NCBI GenBank assembly: GCA_958295665.1
Contig: OY282559.1
Location: forward strand, 270,022,347 to 270,086,346
Length of the DNA stretch: 64,000 nt
Reading direction: 5' to 3'
Source: Tipula vernalis
Lineage: Eukaryota; Arthropoda; Insecta; Diptera; Tipulidae
Shown here: positions 11,301 through 23,984 of the stretch, one piece after another
Numbering within the stretch: position 1 is the first letter of the stretch
How the letters are laid out: each line of letters opens with the position of its first letter
Position numbers and translations under genes: made by a program
Notes under the pieces: model-generated
What the model was told of the DNA's origin: nothing
Databases searched by the model: none
The model's input: only the letters and a program-made list of their open reading frames with translations

Positions 11301-11445
11301 CGGTTACTAGAGCAGGCCTTAGTGTTAGGTTGCCCGCGCGTTTATGTGATTGATTCGTTAAATCTTCGGATTTCACTGGGTGGGGAGTATCCCGTTTTTT
11401 ATTTTTATTTAAATTTAATTAAAGTAAGTTTGGAAGTTATATATA

Positions 11446-11805
11446 AGTTAATTATTTATTATTTAATTTATATAAAAAAAACCAATTTCTGATTTTTTCC
11501 TTTTCTTTATTTTTTATTTATTTATTTATAATCAATTTTATTTATTTATTACACTTTTCTTTTATTTATTTATAATTGATTTATTTAATTTATAACACTT
11601 TTAATAACTTAAACATCTAACTTAAACTACTTTTGGATTACAACTGATTTCTTAATGTAATTAAATTAATAACTAGCAACTGCACTTAAAAGAATGTGCT
11701 GAGTTGCAATAATATTAAATGGAACGCGCGATGGTCGTTATCTCCAGACAGAGGAATATGATCCCTCGCATAAATGTGGGAACCATGAAGTTTGATGTGT
11801 TAACT
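11446..11805 (-). repeat. 3' LTR of the errantivirus
   Basis: 360 bp, near-identical to 18625-18997. AT-rich in its first half; both share TTGGATTACAACTGATTTCT and CGCGCGATGGTCGTTATCTC. The left flank is TATA. Confidence 0.95.
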
Positions 11806-11818
11806 CTTCCCCTCTTAA
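11806..11818 (-). promoter_or_regulatory. Polypurine tract
   Basis: On the minus strand the purine run TAAGAGGGGAAG directly precedes the 3' LTR, the expected place for plus-strand DNA priming. Confidence 0.8.
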
Positions 11819-11840
11819 ATTCAAATGTCCCATTTGACCT

Positions 11841-13400
11841 TTAGAAGAATGGCGTTTCGTAAAATTTTCTTCTGGGAGGAACTGCACCTGCTACCTTGGA
11901 AAAATCGGTTGTTGTATTTTGTTGAACGTCATCGTTTCTTGTAGCTTCTTTTGCATGTTGATGGTTTACTTCGTCTAATACTTCGTGATTGATAGAATTG
12001 GTAATTCGCAATGTTCTCTTTCTTTTTAATATGGCGACAATAATGAGTATCGTGATGATAATGCTTATAGAAGATAAGCTGATGCCCATGGAATGCTGGA
12101 GAAATGTTTCTTGTTGAAGGAGTTCAATCGTTTTCGTGTTATTAATATTTTGATCTTTCTTCAACTGTATTGATAGTATTTCCCTATATCCATCTTCTTC
12201 AGTTGTAGGTTGTAGGATTGCTGGAAGCGCTTGAACTGTTGATTTTTCATTGGCAATGTATTTCAGGTTACCAATGGTTAGACTTGAATTGGAAAATTTT
12301 ATTAGGTATGTCCCATTCAGCTTCTGCATTTCGTTGTTAATGAGAATTTCCCCATCGTATTGATTTAGTAAGATGAGGCCTTCCGATACCTCTTCGATGT
12401 CTAGTATGTGTTGGCTATTAGTTTGGTTGCATTTTGAAGGACGACTATTGAGCAAGTTTGGAGGCATGAGGTGTTACTTATATCTAATACATTTTTTTGG
12501 TTACAGATTGATAATGAATTGATTGTCTTACAATTATTAGTAATGCCATAAACTTTGTCATGGTTTCTAAAGATATGTTCATATTCGATCTCAATGACCT
12601 TTTGATTTTTCTTGACTGCTTTTAATAATAATCTATCGTAAACTTCAATGGTTTTTAGAGGAATGTAAATAATCTAAGGAGACATAATTTATTAGTGATA
12701 ATTTTAATATTTGCGAAATCTAAAGCTTCTTCCGGAGTTGCACATGGCAAATTTTCTTTCTCAATTGTCTGTAAAGCAAATTTAATTTCAGAGTCTGATA
12801 AAACGAGAGAGTTTATCACACCTGCTTTGGCCCAATGGATGGCGTATTTAATATTAATTATTTCCTCTTTCATTAACCTTAATTTATACTGGATATTTAG
12901 TGCCAATTGATCTGTTAATCTATTTTCTTTATGAATGGCGTTAGTGATTTCGTTTGCCATTTTCGTGATATTGTTAATCCTATCGTTATATAATTGATTA
13001 ATTATGACTTGTTTGTTATTATTTTCTAAGACATTATTGATTTTATTTTTAATAATTTCGAAGTCCTCATGGTCTGGAGTCCCGGCGATCCATTTCCAGG
13101 TGGTACCTATAAAATTTAGGGATCGTTTGTTCTTATGGGGTTTCAGTCCGTCAAGTAATGTTTGCAGGTTAGTGAGCTCGTGAGTTAGGTATGCGTATAG
13201 TGGATGTACTGTCGTGATTTCTTGGTTCAGTATTGTTTGCATTCTATCTATAAAGTTTTGGTGGTTCTCTAACTCTATTACATGGATCAATTTAAAATTT
13301 TCTTCTTGTATTTTACCTTTCCCATTATGGATGGAAATAATTTTGGAATTCGAATAATCTAGCATCTGTATTTCAGCGTAAATAGCGCGTGTCGCGTATC
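11841..13400 (-). pseudogene. env: Errantivirus env, frameshifted
   Basis: Envelope glycoprotein gene of the endogenous element, which would act at the cell membrane. The first open part (13365-12655) has a basic KNKR site about 80 residues in, followed by a hydrophobic stretch, as expected for the furin site and fusion peptide. Helical, Asn-rich sequence follows. The second part (12467-11841) lies in another frame and has a strongly hydrophobic membrane segment about 130-150 residues in, a basic stop-transfer cluster and a cytoplasmic tail. Frame is lost between about 12655 and 12475, where several stops lie, so no full envelope is made. A minus-strand AG at 13400-13401 after a pyrimidine-rich run could be the splice acceptor such elements use for env mRNA. 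Confidence 0.85.
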
Positions 13401-13416
13401 TGTAATTGGAATAACG

Positions 13417-16400
13417 TTACGATTTAATGTTACTTTTTTGTACTAATCTTCCTGACTCAGTTATTACAGTAGTATTTTGGTTTTCTTTAACTATTTCTGG
13501 TTTATATCTAGCTGTTAGTTTTGACCCTAATCTAATGTTTTTTCTTACGTAAATAGATTGTCCTGGTTGGTACTCTTTTATCAGTTTCCGTTTCTTGTTA
13601 TGGTACGCTATGTCCTGTTCTTGTTTTTGTACTAACCTTTCTATACTGTTGAGGCGTGCTTGCTTGAATTCTTCTGGAGAAATGTTTGGACTTCGTCCGA
13701 AAAATAGCTCTACAGGTTTTCTCTTGGTGGTCGAGTGTATCGAGTGATTATATTCGTTTACCGCTCTTTCGAGTAATTCTACGAATGATCGTTCGATTTC
13801 ATCTGTCTTGAGGCATCTCATGATTTCTGAAAGAGTTGAGTGGAATCTCTCAATTTGGCCATTCACTTCGCTCTTGTAGGGAGGGACCTTGAATACTTTA
13901 ATTTTTAGGGAATCTTCCATCATGGATGTGATTGTACTTGAACTAAGTGATGGTTCGTTGTCGAGTACGACAACTTCGGATACACTAAAGGAAAATAAAA
14001 TATCTCTGATTGGTTGTTTAAGATCCTCTATTGCCCTGGATCTGATTGGCTTACAAGTAGCAAATTTGGTTAATTTGTCTATGGCTGTGAGGACTAACTG
14101 GTTCTCAGTGGAGTAGATATCTATGTGAATAGTATGTCCCGGATAGTTGGGAATAGGTGGGGGGGGGTAATTTCTTGTTTATTCGGGTGCCTATCGTATT
14201 TACTTTCTTTACAAGTGGCACACTGTTTTACCAGAAATTTTATCTTCTTGCTCATCCTTGGAAAATAGTAGTTTTGGATGATTTGTTCCCTATTTTCTTC
14301 GGCATTACGATGAGCTCTTCTATGTGTTGTTAGAATTTTATCGTCTTGCTCCTCTTCACTTATGATGTCTGTTACTATTCTACGAGTGTAGCGTATTTTA
14401 TAATTTCTAAAGTGTATTGGATACACTTCTTGAATTATTCCCATAATTCTCTCAGTTGTATTTAGGCCATTTATTGTGTTGGGGTTTAAGTATCTCTTAA
14501 ATATATTTATTATATTTGAATCTGATACGAGTCTTCTTCGTCTATTTTTAGTATTAGTTGATTTCGGAAAACATTAATAGGAGTTTCAATTGTAGGGATT
14601 AGATCGTGTGCGGAACTTTCGTCGCTATGTTGCGTTGAGGTCATTGTATTCGTTTCAGTGAGGATTGTCACTCTTGAGAGAGCATCCGCTACTACATTCG
14701 TTCTTCCTGGCTTGTATTTAAGCTCAAAATTATACTCTTCCAATATAGCCTTCCACCTCTTCATCTTAGAGTTATTATTCCTATTACTGAGGGCGAATGT
14801 CAAAGGCTGATGATCCGTAAAAATTTCTACTTTCTTACTTCCGTAAAGGAAATTCCTTAGTGTGGTTAGGGACCAAATAATTGCCAGCATTTCTTTTTCG
14901 TTGGCTGCATAGTTTTCCTCTGTTTTGTCCAGAGTCCTAGACAGGAATGTAATTGGTCTTCCATTTTGAGAAAGTACTGCACCTAGTGCGAAGTTGGAAG
15001 CATCTGTGGTCAGTTGGAATTTATTATGAAAATCAGGGAACGATAATATGACCTCGTTTGAAATGAGGGAACTTTTAATTTTATTGAAGGCGCAAATTTG
15101 TTCATTAGTGAAATTCACTTGTTTAGTTCTTGAAGCAGTTTTGGACACATGTCCATCTTCCCCTCTTAAGAGTGAAGTCAGGGGTTTCGCTAGTTTGGCC
15201 GAATCCTTGATGAAACGGCTGTAAAATCCAGCCATTCCTAGGAAGGATCTAAGTTCTTTCACTGTCTTTGGTGTAGGGAATTCCGTTATGGCCTTCACCT
15301 TTTTCTTGTTTGTTTTAATTTCGTCTTTGGTGATGATGAAGCCTAGAAACTCAACTTCATCTCGTAGGAATTCACACTTGTCTAGTTGAATTTTAAGGTT
15401 AGCCTTTTCCAGAACATTGAAGATTACCTTTATGTTCTCGAAATGATCCTTTTCGTTTTTCCTAAATATGACTATGTCATCAATATAGACATAGCAGCGT
15501 TTTCCTATATGTTCGCGCAGGATATCATCCAGGGCGCGTTGAAAAATAGATGGCGCATTTTTCAGGCCGAATGAAAGTCAGGTAAATTCGTATTTACCGT
15601 AATTGACCGAGAAAGCTGTTTTCTCGATGTCTGACTCTCTGAGTGGGATTTGATGGAAGCCGCTCTTTAAGTCTATTATGGTGAATAATTTATTTTCACC
15701 GAGGTTTGACAAGATCTCATTTAGCTCCGGAATTGGATATTTATCCGAGATTGTTATCGCATTTAATTTACGGTAATCGATAACCATCTTATATTTTTTC
15801 TCTCCCGACGCGTCCTCTTTTTTTGGTACGACCCAAACCGGGGAGTTATATGGTGATTTAGATGGCCTAATTACTCCGTCTGTCAATAACTGATCGATTT
15901 GTTTTTCTACTTCGTCTTTAAGACATACAGGGTAAGGATAGGGTCTAGAGTAAACTGGTTCTGTGCTATTGGTTCTAATTTCTCCCTTTACTGTTGTGGT
16001 AAACGTTAATTTCTCTTCTGGGTCGGCGAATAAGTTAGGGTTGTCGCCTATAATTTTGTCTAAAATCCCTTTTTGTATCGGGTTGAGATGTGATATTCTT
16101 AAATTTATATTGTTCACAGAATCCGATATATGCTGTTTAAGTGGAATCCTGATATTGGGATAAATAATCATAAGTCCTCTACTTGTATGAATGGTGGCAT
16201 TGAGTTCTTCTAGGCTATCGTTACCAATTATGCCTCCAAATGATTTGAGGCTGGGCAGAATGAAAAATTTTAGTTTTCTATCCGGACCAAAAAGGTCAAT
16301 CATAGCATGATGGGTGATTTTTATGCTACCTGCTACTGAGTTTGCTATAAATGGTTTTTCATTTAAGATGGGATTACGAACGTATTGAGGTTGTATGTAA

Positions 16401-16637
16401 TTTTTGTTTGACCCTGTATCGCTCTTCGCTTGGTATTCTAAGTAAGGGAGCGAAGAGGTTTTTAATCTAAAATATTGATATCGTCTAATTGTTCTGGCGT
16501 CTCGTGATCGTCATAACTTTCCATGGTATTATCTTCGTTCGGTTCAGGTATAGCTTCTGAGTTGGTGTATTCGACGAGGGTTTGTTCTTGCTGTGAGTCG
16601 TATTCAGCCAATTCCTCTTGATACTTTTGTTGTGATG
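13417..16637 (-). pseudogene. pol: Errantivirus pol (protease, RT, RNase H, integrase)
   Basis: Polyprotein for replication and integration. Protease DTGS lies at 16409-16420. RT runs from about 16050 (YPYPVCLKDEVEKQIDQLL, then VIDYRKLNAIT). One TGA at 15578-15580 stands where a Trp codon would fit and cuts the protein about 28 codons before the YIDD box (about 15475-15490). Beyond it the frame stays open through RNase H (LTTDASNFALGAVLS, YAANEKEMLAIIW, IFTDHQPLTF, VVADALSR) to 14510. A shift near 14515 precedes the integrase HHCC finger. A second shift falls in a 9-G run at 14159-14167. The D-D-E core (HIDIYSTENQ, VVLDNEPSL, VNGQIERFH) spans about 14130-13850. The pol frame is -1 relative to the gag tail, suggesting -1 frameshift expression. 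Confidence 0.9.
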
Positions 16638-17782
16638 AATTAAATAAAGGTCTTTTCATAGGGTGTTGGTTGTTTTGAGGCCGATTCATGTAATTCACAT
16701 TTTTTTGATTGACCGCTACCGTCTATTGACATTGGTGTTGGTTTTAGTAATGGTTTAGGTGGATATCCTGATGGGTAATTTGGATATCTGAATTGCGGTC
16801 TAAAGGGTTGTTGTGCTAATCTTGGGAAATTTGGGTTTGGATACCCACATTGATATTGATTAGGTTGGAATATATTTTTTCGTTCGAAAGAATTCTGTGG
16901 GTTATGTAGAAGATGTGGATAGAATGGTTGTGGTCCATTAGATATCGCAATGTGGTTCTTGCGGTAGAAAGGAGATAGCGGAACTGGTGGTTTCCGTTGA
17001 CTGTTTTGAGCACTATTGTTTGCATATTGCGCTCGATAATCCATATTTTGCAGCTTTAAGCATAAGTGTAATGCTTGGGGTAGGTCTGACGGCTCTCTGA
17101 TACTGAGCAATCGCGGTAGATCTCCTTTTAGACCCCTAATGAACGTATCTAGTGCCTTATCTCTATAACTTTCCGTTAAATTGGTTAATGATTCTTGTCC
17201 CATGTCCATGCAGGACAATTTATTTAATATCAACGATAGGTGTTGGTAAACCCTTTGATAAAATTCGGGGATTGTTTGGCTACCTTGTATCAGCGTCATC
17301 ATTTGGTACTCAAGTGTACCCAGATCCCGCTTATCTGTATAATGCAGAGTTAGACATTTGGCGATTTTCTGCCAATTGAGTGGAGTGTTGTAGGATTCTA
17401 AAGCTACATCGGCATGGCCTACTATTTTATTTCTAATTACGTTTAAAATACCATAATACTTTGGCGTGCCTATTAGGTGTTCATAGATCCGTAAAACCCT
17501 GTCTACGCTTTTTTTCCACGAGCTGAATTCTCCCGGTTGTCCTGAGAAATCGCGGATACACTTTACAATGTCGGGGATTTTATCTAAGTCTGTGAGGTTC
17601 GCCCTATATTGGTCGTCTATCGTTTGGTCTGTGTCGTTCCTATGATTATTGAGCTTTTGATTTTGGTCAATTATAATTGCTGTTACAATATCTGTTAGTT
17701 GTTCCAGATCGAATTGTTTAGAAGTTTTGGGGTCTGTGGGTAAGTTAGTGTTTGAATTTTGAGATTTTAAATCGTTAGGCAT
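16462..17782 (-). pseudogene. gag: Errantivirus gag, one frameshift
   Basis: Structural capsid precursor. The start is taken at the ATG at 17782, the first one after an AT-rich leader; the frame stays open for 380 codons. The central part (FRGFSGQPGEFSSWKKSV-like region, with SSWKKSVDRVLRIYEHLIG) resembles the errantivirus capsid domain; the C-terminal part is rich in Pro, Asn and Gln. Frame changes in the A7 run near 16699-16706; the alternative frame continues to 16462 and ends in an acidic tail. This looks like a one-base length change in the run. No CCHC zinc knuckle is seen, which is normal for this group. Confidence 0.85.
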
Positions 17783-17917
17783 TTTTGTAATGAGGAGGAA
17801 AATTTGCTATTATTTCAATTTTACACAGTGGACACTAGAATTTTTGTTCGACTGAGATAGATTCCTGATAAGAACTATTGACTTTACGAGATAGTTTTAC
17901 AAATGTAATTTTCAATG

Positions 17918-17986
17918 AATGTAATATAGTAATATAGTAATATAATGTAATATAATGTAGTATAATGTAATATAATGTAATATAAA
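17918..17986. repeat. TAATATA(ATG/GT) short tandem in element leader
   Basis: About 70 bp of TAATATAGTAATATAATG-type repeats in the untranslated leader between gag and the 5' LTR. The rest of the leader, 17987-18600, is AT-rich and non-coding. Confidence 0.7.
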
Positions 17987-18606
17987 ACTTTGATTGTATT
18001 TGAATAATTTCACGATTAATTACTTTGATTTAGATGTGCAAAAATAATTGAATATCTCAAATTTTATCTTAACTTTACGTTGCTTTTAATATTTCGTTTG
18101 ATTTGTAAAAATTTTCTGTATTTTAAAATTGAACTTTTTATAATTTTCTCTTAATTTTTATTTTAGTTTTTTAATATTTCGTTTCTTTTTTTAAAAAAAA
18201 AAATTCTTTAGATTAATATTGAAAAATAACTTACAAAATAATAAACAAATGTATGGTTAACATTTGGAGTTGTAATCGTTTTATGCCCCTTGCTCAAGTG
18301 TCGTCAAAGATGATTGGGCCGCTGTTGAATGGTTTTAATGCGGCTTGGTGTCCGTTGTCCTATTTCAACTCCCTTTTTTCCTGTGTAGGAGTACTTGGGT
18401 GCTTCGTTTCCCAATTCTGATACTTTAACATTTTTTTTTTATCAGCTGAACGTGTTTATTGGTTATTCACATTCACTTTGCACTGTTATGATGTAGGTAA
18501 TCACAATGTCTCTCGCTTTTCACTTTTGGTTATTATGATTGGCTTATTTAAATTGGTGTGTACTAATTTTTACCACTGGTTAGATTAATTATTGGTACCT
18601 GGCAAG

Positions 18607-18625
18607 GGTCCCTGTTTCGGCGCCA
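18607..18625 (-). promoter_or_regulatory. tRNA primer-binding site
   Basis: Minus-strand TGGCGCCGAAACAGGGACC abuts the 5' LTR, its first T being the last base of the LTR. It resembles lysine-tRNA-type sites with two mismatches; the exact tRNA is not settled. Confidence 0.8.
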
Positions 18626-18997
18626 GTTAATTATTTATTATTTAATTTATATAAAAAAAATCAATTTCTGATTTTTTCCTTTTCTTTATTTTTTATTTAT
18701 TTATTTATTACTTTTCTTTTCTTTATTTATTATCGATTTATTACACTTTTCTTTTATTTATTTATAATTGATTTATTTAATTTATAACACTTTTAATAAC
18801 TTAAACATCTAATTTAATCTACTTTTGGATTACAACTGATTTCTTAATGTAATTAAATTAATAACTAGCAACTGCACTTAAAAGAATGTGCTGAGTTGCA
18901 ATAATATTAAATGGAACGCGCGATGGTCGTTATCTCCAGACAGAGGAATATGATCCCTCGCATAAATGTGGGAACCATGAAGTTTGATGTGTTAACT
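18625..18997 (-). repeat. 5' LTR of the errantivirus
   Basis: 373 bp, paired with 11446-11805. Followed by TATA at 18998-19001. Confidence 0.95.
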
Positions 18998-19001
18998 TAT
19001 A

Positions 19002-21449
19002 CAATTTTATAAAAGAATAGTGTGGGACGCACTTTAATAGTATATGTCGCGACAAGCGACAAAATTTTGTATAGCGTCGGTCATTTTTGTTTTTTTAGTA
19101 CGGTATATGTTTTTCTCTGAGGAGAAGTTGAAAATAAAATTAAATCTTGTTAATATCAACGGTAGTAATTTTGGTTAAACTTAATCAAATTAATAATCCA
19201 CAAACCCCAAACGTTGGTTGTCAATTTAAGGGGCTATTCGAAACAAACTATACTAAAAACAAGTTATATTCGAGTTTTGGAAAAACTTTTCTTCAAATTT
19301 CATTCAGAACATATAATTGTTAAGCTACTGAAGGATTCATGTCGATAAGATACCTAAATCAATAAAATTTTGGTCATTAAAAGTGAAAAACATACCCAGG
19401 TGTGCGGTTATAAACATAAAGGTTAATAGATATTCGCTAGTAGCGGAAACCATGTACATGCCGCAGCGTGTTCGCCGAGTACTACATACATATTTCACCG
19501 CATCCCAATCAATCTCTAAATACAGGCACCAAATGCAATTACCATTTCTAAATTTTTAACCAAAAATTACAAAAAATAAAAATTCAAAATGAAATCGTTT
19601 TTACAAATATCGCATGCATACACATATTATATCGTAATGTGTAATTTGAAAATCCAATTTTGAATTGTTATGTATCGCATTTGGTGTTTAGGCGGTTTCA
19701 AATGATTTTTTTGAATTTTTTATTTTCTGTTTTATTCGGCATACATACGTACGAAATACAAAAATTTTAGAACCCAACTAAAAATTCTAATTAGGTTTTA
19801 TAACTTATTTTGTATTTAAATCACAAATTAGATTCGGTTGTCAAACGTTAAAAAAAAAAAAAAAAAAATGAAAACAACAAATTCCGAGAGTCAAAATACA
19901 AATAAAACATATACAAAGCTGTTTTATTATGATTTGGTTTCATTTTTAAACATTAAATGTTGAGTCAGAATCCAATTCGTTCGAAAACATTAAAAATTTG
20001 GTCGATTTGTTTTTAGTGCATTACAGTCGATTATAGGTAAATATATGTATGTATGTATGAATAGTTTATATACAGACAGGTACACACCTAAAACAAGTGT
20101 TGTAACAAATATCGACATAAATTAAGCTTCTTATCTTTAATTTTCTTACATTTTTGAGTTTTGTTTTATTTTATAGAATTTCATTGATTTTAATCGAACG
20201 AATGAAAAAAATGAATCAGAGTTTGAAATTTTAATTATCATTACATTACAAATGGTTTTTAAGCTATATGGTTTGTAACCGATCTAATCAGCTAAATTAG
20301 AAGTCATGTAATGTTATTATTTTTATAAAGCAATACTCTCTGTGTATAGTGTATAGTGTTGAAATTAGATCGTAATGTCGTATAGATTTTAACAGAGGTG
20401 TACACAAATACAAATTTTAAAACCAAATAAGATTTATGAGGCTCCATAATCTCAATTAATTTTTCTATCGTTTTGCTTTTTTTTTTTTTTTGGTTTGGTT
20501 TAACATTTTTATGAATAACACAAAAAAAAGGAAGAGGGACTTGCTCTTGTGGCCTAGAGGCACATCAGATATTTTTTGGTTTTGTTTTATTTCTTTTATA
20601 TATTCATTCAAGAATTTTTTAATTTTAAAAATTCGCAAGAGGATTAGAAGGTTTTTTAGCTGGAAATTTGATTTCGTAAAAAAAAAAATATTCATTCATT
20701 AAATTTTGAATGAATCTTTTAAAAGTATCATCCCGAGAAAAGGGTTAATTTATTAATGAAAATAAAATTCTTTTTTTTTTATTCTTTGGGAATCGCATCT
20801 AACTAAAGCAAAATATTTTGATAGAGGTTTAACAGGTAAATATAATGAAAATGAAATTCTTCTCATCTTATATACATACATATACCTATTTACATACAAA
20901 TAAGATTAAGATTGCGCATAGTTTGTGAAAATAATTGAATTAAAAATTTGATTTTTCATCATCGAAAACAATACCAATAAAATGAAATTGGAAAATTTTC
21001 TTGATTAAAATAATCGTACAATGGCATAATCATAATTTTCAGAATGTAGTTATAACCTGTATGATTATGTTATTATAACAACCAATCAACATAACCATAA
21101 CCGTAAGAATAATATGGATTGGATGTAGTAGTCACATACACGAGTAGTAACAATAATCTTAATCATATTGTACAGACAAGATAACTTGGAAGAACATTAT
21201 TGGATTATATTAAGATACAGAGCGATAATCTATTGTAATATCGTGTATTGTTCTGATTAAAGTCGATAGGAAATAATTTCATGGGAAAATTATTAATTTT
21301 AAAATGAATTCGGTAAGCTTTGTAAATAAATAAAAAATTTTCTACGCTTTCTGCAAAAAGGTATTATCCATCACGTGCTCTATATAAAAGGCTAACTAAG
21401 ATCATGCTAGCACACAATCATAGACAATCTATTTAATTCTATATTACTT
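19002..21449. other. AT-rich non-coding stretch
   Basis: No gene or terminal repeats recognised. It contains an A run (19850-19868), a TATG microsatellite (20043-20059) and poly-T runs at 20477 and 20772. A TATATAAAAGG box lies near 21380-21392. Open frames at 20465-20702 are due to A/T runs. Confidence 0.6.
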
Positions 21450-21531
21450 ACATGTGGGATACGATAATCCAACGCCTTTATGTCTACCAATACAATCAAC
21501 ACGAACGAGGTAAAACCCAGTAATCTAGGGA
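21450..21531 (+). repeat. Short dispersed repeat, shared with 31249-31330
   Basis: About 80 bp with the words TGGGATACGATAATCCAACG and GTCTACCAATACAATCAACA, found again at 31249-31330 with about 80 percent identity by eye. It may be part of an LTR or leader of an unrecognised retroelement; a TATA-like box lies 60 bp upstream. Confidence 0.6.
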
Positions 21532-21887
21532 GCAGACGATACTAAACTTTAAAAAGTATGAAGTTTCAATTGTGAAAAAGCTCAATCCATCATAGGGACT
21601 CGAACGGGATTATTGAGCCAAAACCGGTGAAGGGTGATGTTAATTAAACTGGTACCCATTTTGAATGAAAGAGGAGAATTTTTAAATTAGTAATGGCTTT
21701 GTTTAATTGAATTGAGAAAAGTGATGCTTATCACTGAATTGACCCGGGAACGCTTTCCTTAAATTTCCAAATTATATGTTCAAATTTTATAACTGAGTAG
21801 GCTGAGTGATATAGGTGTCGACTTTTAACAACAAATTTCAAATAGAAAATGTTTCGGGTTGGATGCTCACCAAAGTACTTAATAATT

Positions 21888-23756
21888 ACTTCGGTCTAAA
21901 AAGACCAAAGTCAAAAATTTGGTTGGTCCAAAACTACTTTTCTCGACGTTTTGGAAGTCCCTGAGTATAAAAAAGCAAACAAAATGTCCGTCCGTCTCTC
22001 TGGATGTCTGAATGTCGGTATGTCTGTACCCATGGTATCTCGAGAGCGGCTTGTTCGATCTAGAATTTTTGTTTTGCCAATCTCTTTCTATATGGTCAAG
22101 GCCAAGAATTGAAAAGCTTTTCGAATCTGTGCGTCAAGAGGGTCGGGTACCTCCCATACGAATAAACCCTAAATACCTGGTTATAGAAATATTTACCAAT
22201 TTTTTATATATGTATGTTGGTTTGAATATTGAGTTGGGTATTGAGTTTGTGGGTTGAGTTCAAGTGGAGTTGGGGTTGGGTTAAGATATAGTCAGCAGTT
22301 GACCAATTTTTTATATATGCTGTTTTTAGGATTGAGTTGAAAGATAGTTTGAGGTTGGGTTGAGGATTGAGTTGCGGTTGGGTTGAGGGTTGAATTAGTG
22401 TTGAGATGGTGTTGTACAAGTGTTTAGTGAGCAGTTGAGCAATATATAAAATAAAGTGAGTGTTTGTTTGTATGTACAGCACATGTGGATGATATTTAAA
22501 CAAATCCACACGCCTTGACCGATTTGAACCTAACTGTTCACAAATATTGTTTAAGACTTAAGAAAGGTCCCACAAACTGAACCTTTTTCATTTCGAATTG
22601 AGCCTCTAGCAAATTAAATCAAATTCCAGTTAGGATGTAACTTATCTATTTCTTAACGGATTTTAGTCAAATGTCAAACTGTTGTAGTTTTGAAATGACA
22701 TTCTAAAATGAGTTTTGAATGAAGTTCTGGAATATGACCTAGTATTATGGAACTTGCCTATTTCTCAACCGATTATGATGAAATTTGACACGTTCGTTGG
22801 AAATTGAATTCTAAAATGATATGTAGATGAAGTTCTGGAATATGGCCAAACATGGTGGAACTTACCTAACTCTCAACCGATTATGATGGAATTTGACATA
22901 TGCGTTGGAAATTGGTTTCTTAAATGGTTTTAGATGAAGTTCTGGAATATGGCCAAGCATGATGGAATTTGCCTATTTCTCAACCGATTATGATGAAATC
23001 TGACGTACGATGGAACTTGCCTATTTCTCAACCAATTATCATAAAGTTTTGGAATATGGCCAAGTATGATGGAACTTGTCTATTTCTCGACCGATTATGG
23101 TGAAATTTGACATATGCTCTGGAAATTGGATTCTAAAATTATTATTGGAATTTAAAATTATTTCTCATCCAATTATGATGAATTTCGGCTTGCGCGTTGG
23201 AGATGGTATTTTAAAATGATTTTTAGATGAAATTCTGGAATATGGCCAAGTATGATGAAACTTGTCTAATATGGCCATATAGGATAGGGACTTGTCCTTT
23301 TTTTAACGGATATTTATGGAATTTTACATGTGCGATGGTAATGGGATCTAAAAATGATTTTTAGATAAAGTTCTGGAATATGGCCAAGTAAGACGGAACT
23401 ATTCCTTAACCGAGTATAATGACATTCGAGTTTGGGAATGTGGATTTAAAATAATATTTCTAATTCCGAAACTCTGAACTACTGTTATTATTTTCAATAC
23501 TGAGGCGCGTGTTTGCTACACACTATATTTTTCTAAACAATGATAAACTTACCGCTCTGACACCAAATACTCATAAAACATAACCCAAAGTTTAAAGCGA
23601 AAGTTTTGCAAGAAAATGTTCTAATGTAATTTGAATTATATACGGAAATAATCTTAATCATTTAGCATCATTTTAGAATCCCATTTCCAACGCACATGTC
23701 AATTTTCATAATAATCTGTTAAGAAATAGCCAAGCTCCATCCTAATTGGCCATACA
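21888..23756 (-). repeat. Family A composite repeat, copy 4 (reversed)
   Basis: Reverse-complement copy. It starts with the right-end hairpin ACTTCGGTCTAAAAAGACC (21888 on), then module h with GGATGTCTGAATGTC and ACCCATGGTATCTCGAGA, the G-rich complement of the CAACTC tract (22220-22440), and module f (22480-22560). Eight or more ~105-bp units follow (22610-23440), then the unique core (23440-23625) and one inverted unit (23640-23756). The CATCATAC array and the left end are absent, so it is truncated on the right. Confidence 0.75.
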
Positions 23757-23984
23757 TATAATTTGTTGTAATGTTGTTGTGATGTAGAAGAAAATTCTCT
23801 AATTCAATATAACATTTCTGGCATACTTGACAACGAAAATGACAAAATAATGTTATATGATTTGAATAATTAAGAGAAACTGAAACAAACCTGAGGACGT
23901 ATGTGTTGATAAAATCGAAGTCTAAAAACACAAAAATTGATCTTAATAATACAGACAAAAATAAGAAACGAGATGTAACTGCAA

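Larger units (their letters stand above)
11446..18997 (-). mobile_element. Errantivirus-type LTR retrotransposon (17.6/297/gypsy group)
   Basis: 7552-bp two-LTR element in minus orientation, flanked by the 4-bp duplication TATA (11442-11445 and 18998-19001). The LTRs begin AGTTAA and end TTAACT, as in the 17.6/297 group, and TATA is a usual target of these elements. gag, pol (protease, RT, RNase H, integrase) and env follow in the standard order. Each gene carries one or a few lesions, so the copy cannot make its full protein set, but most of its sequence is intact. The two LTRs differ by a block indel of about 13 bp and several substitutions, so it is fairly young but not new. It sits just right of the gypsy integrase relic. 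Confidence 0.95.
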
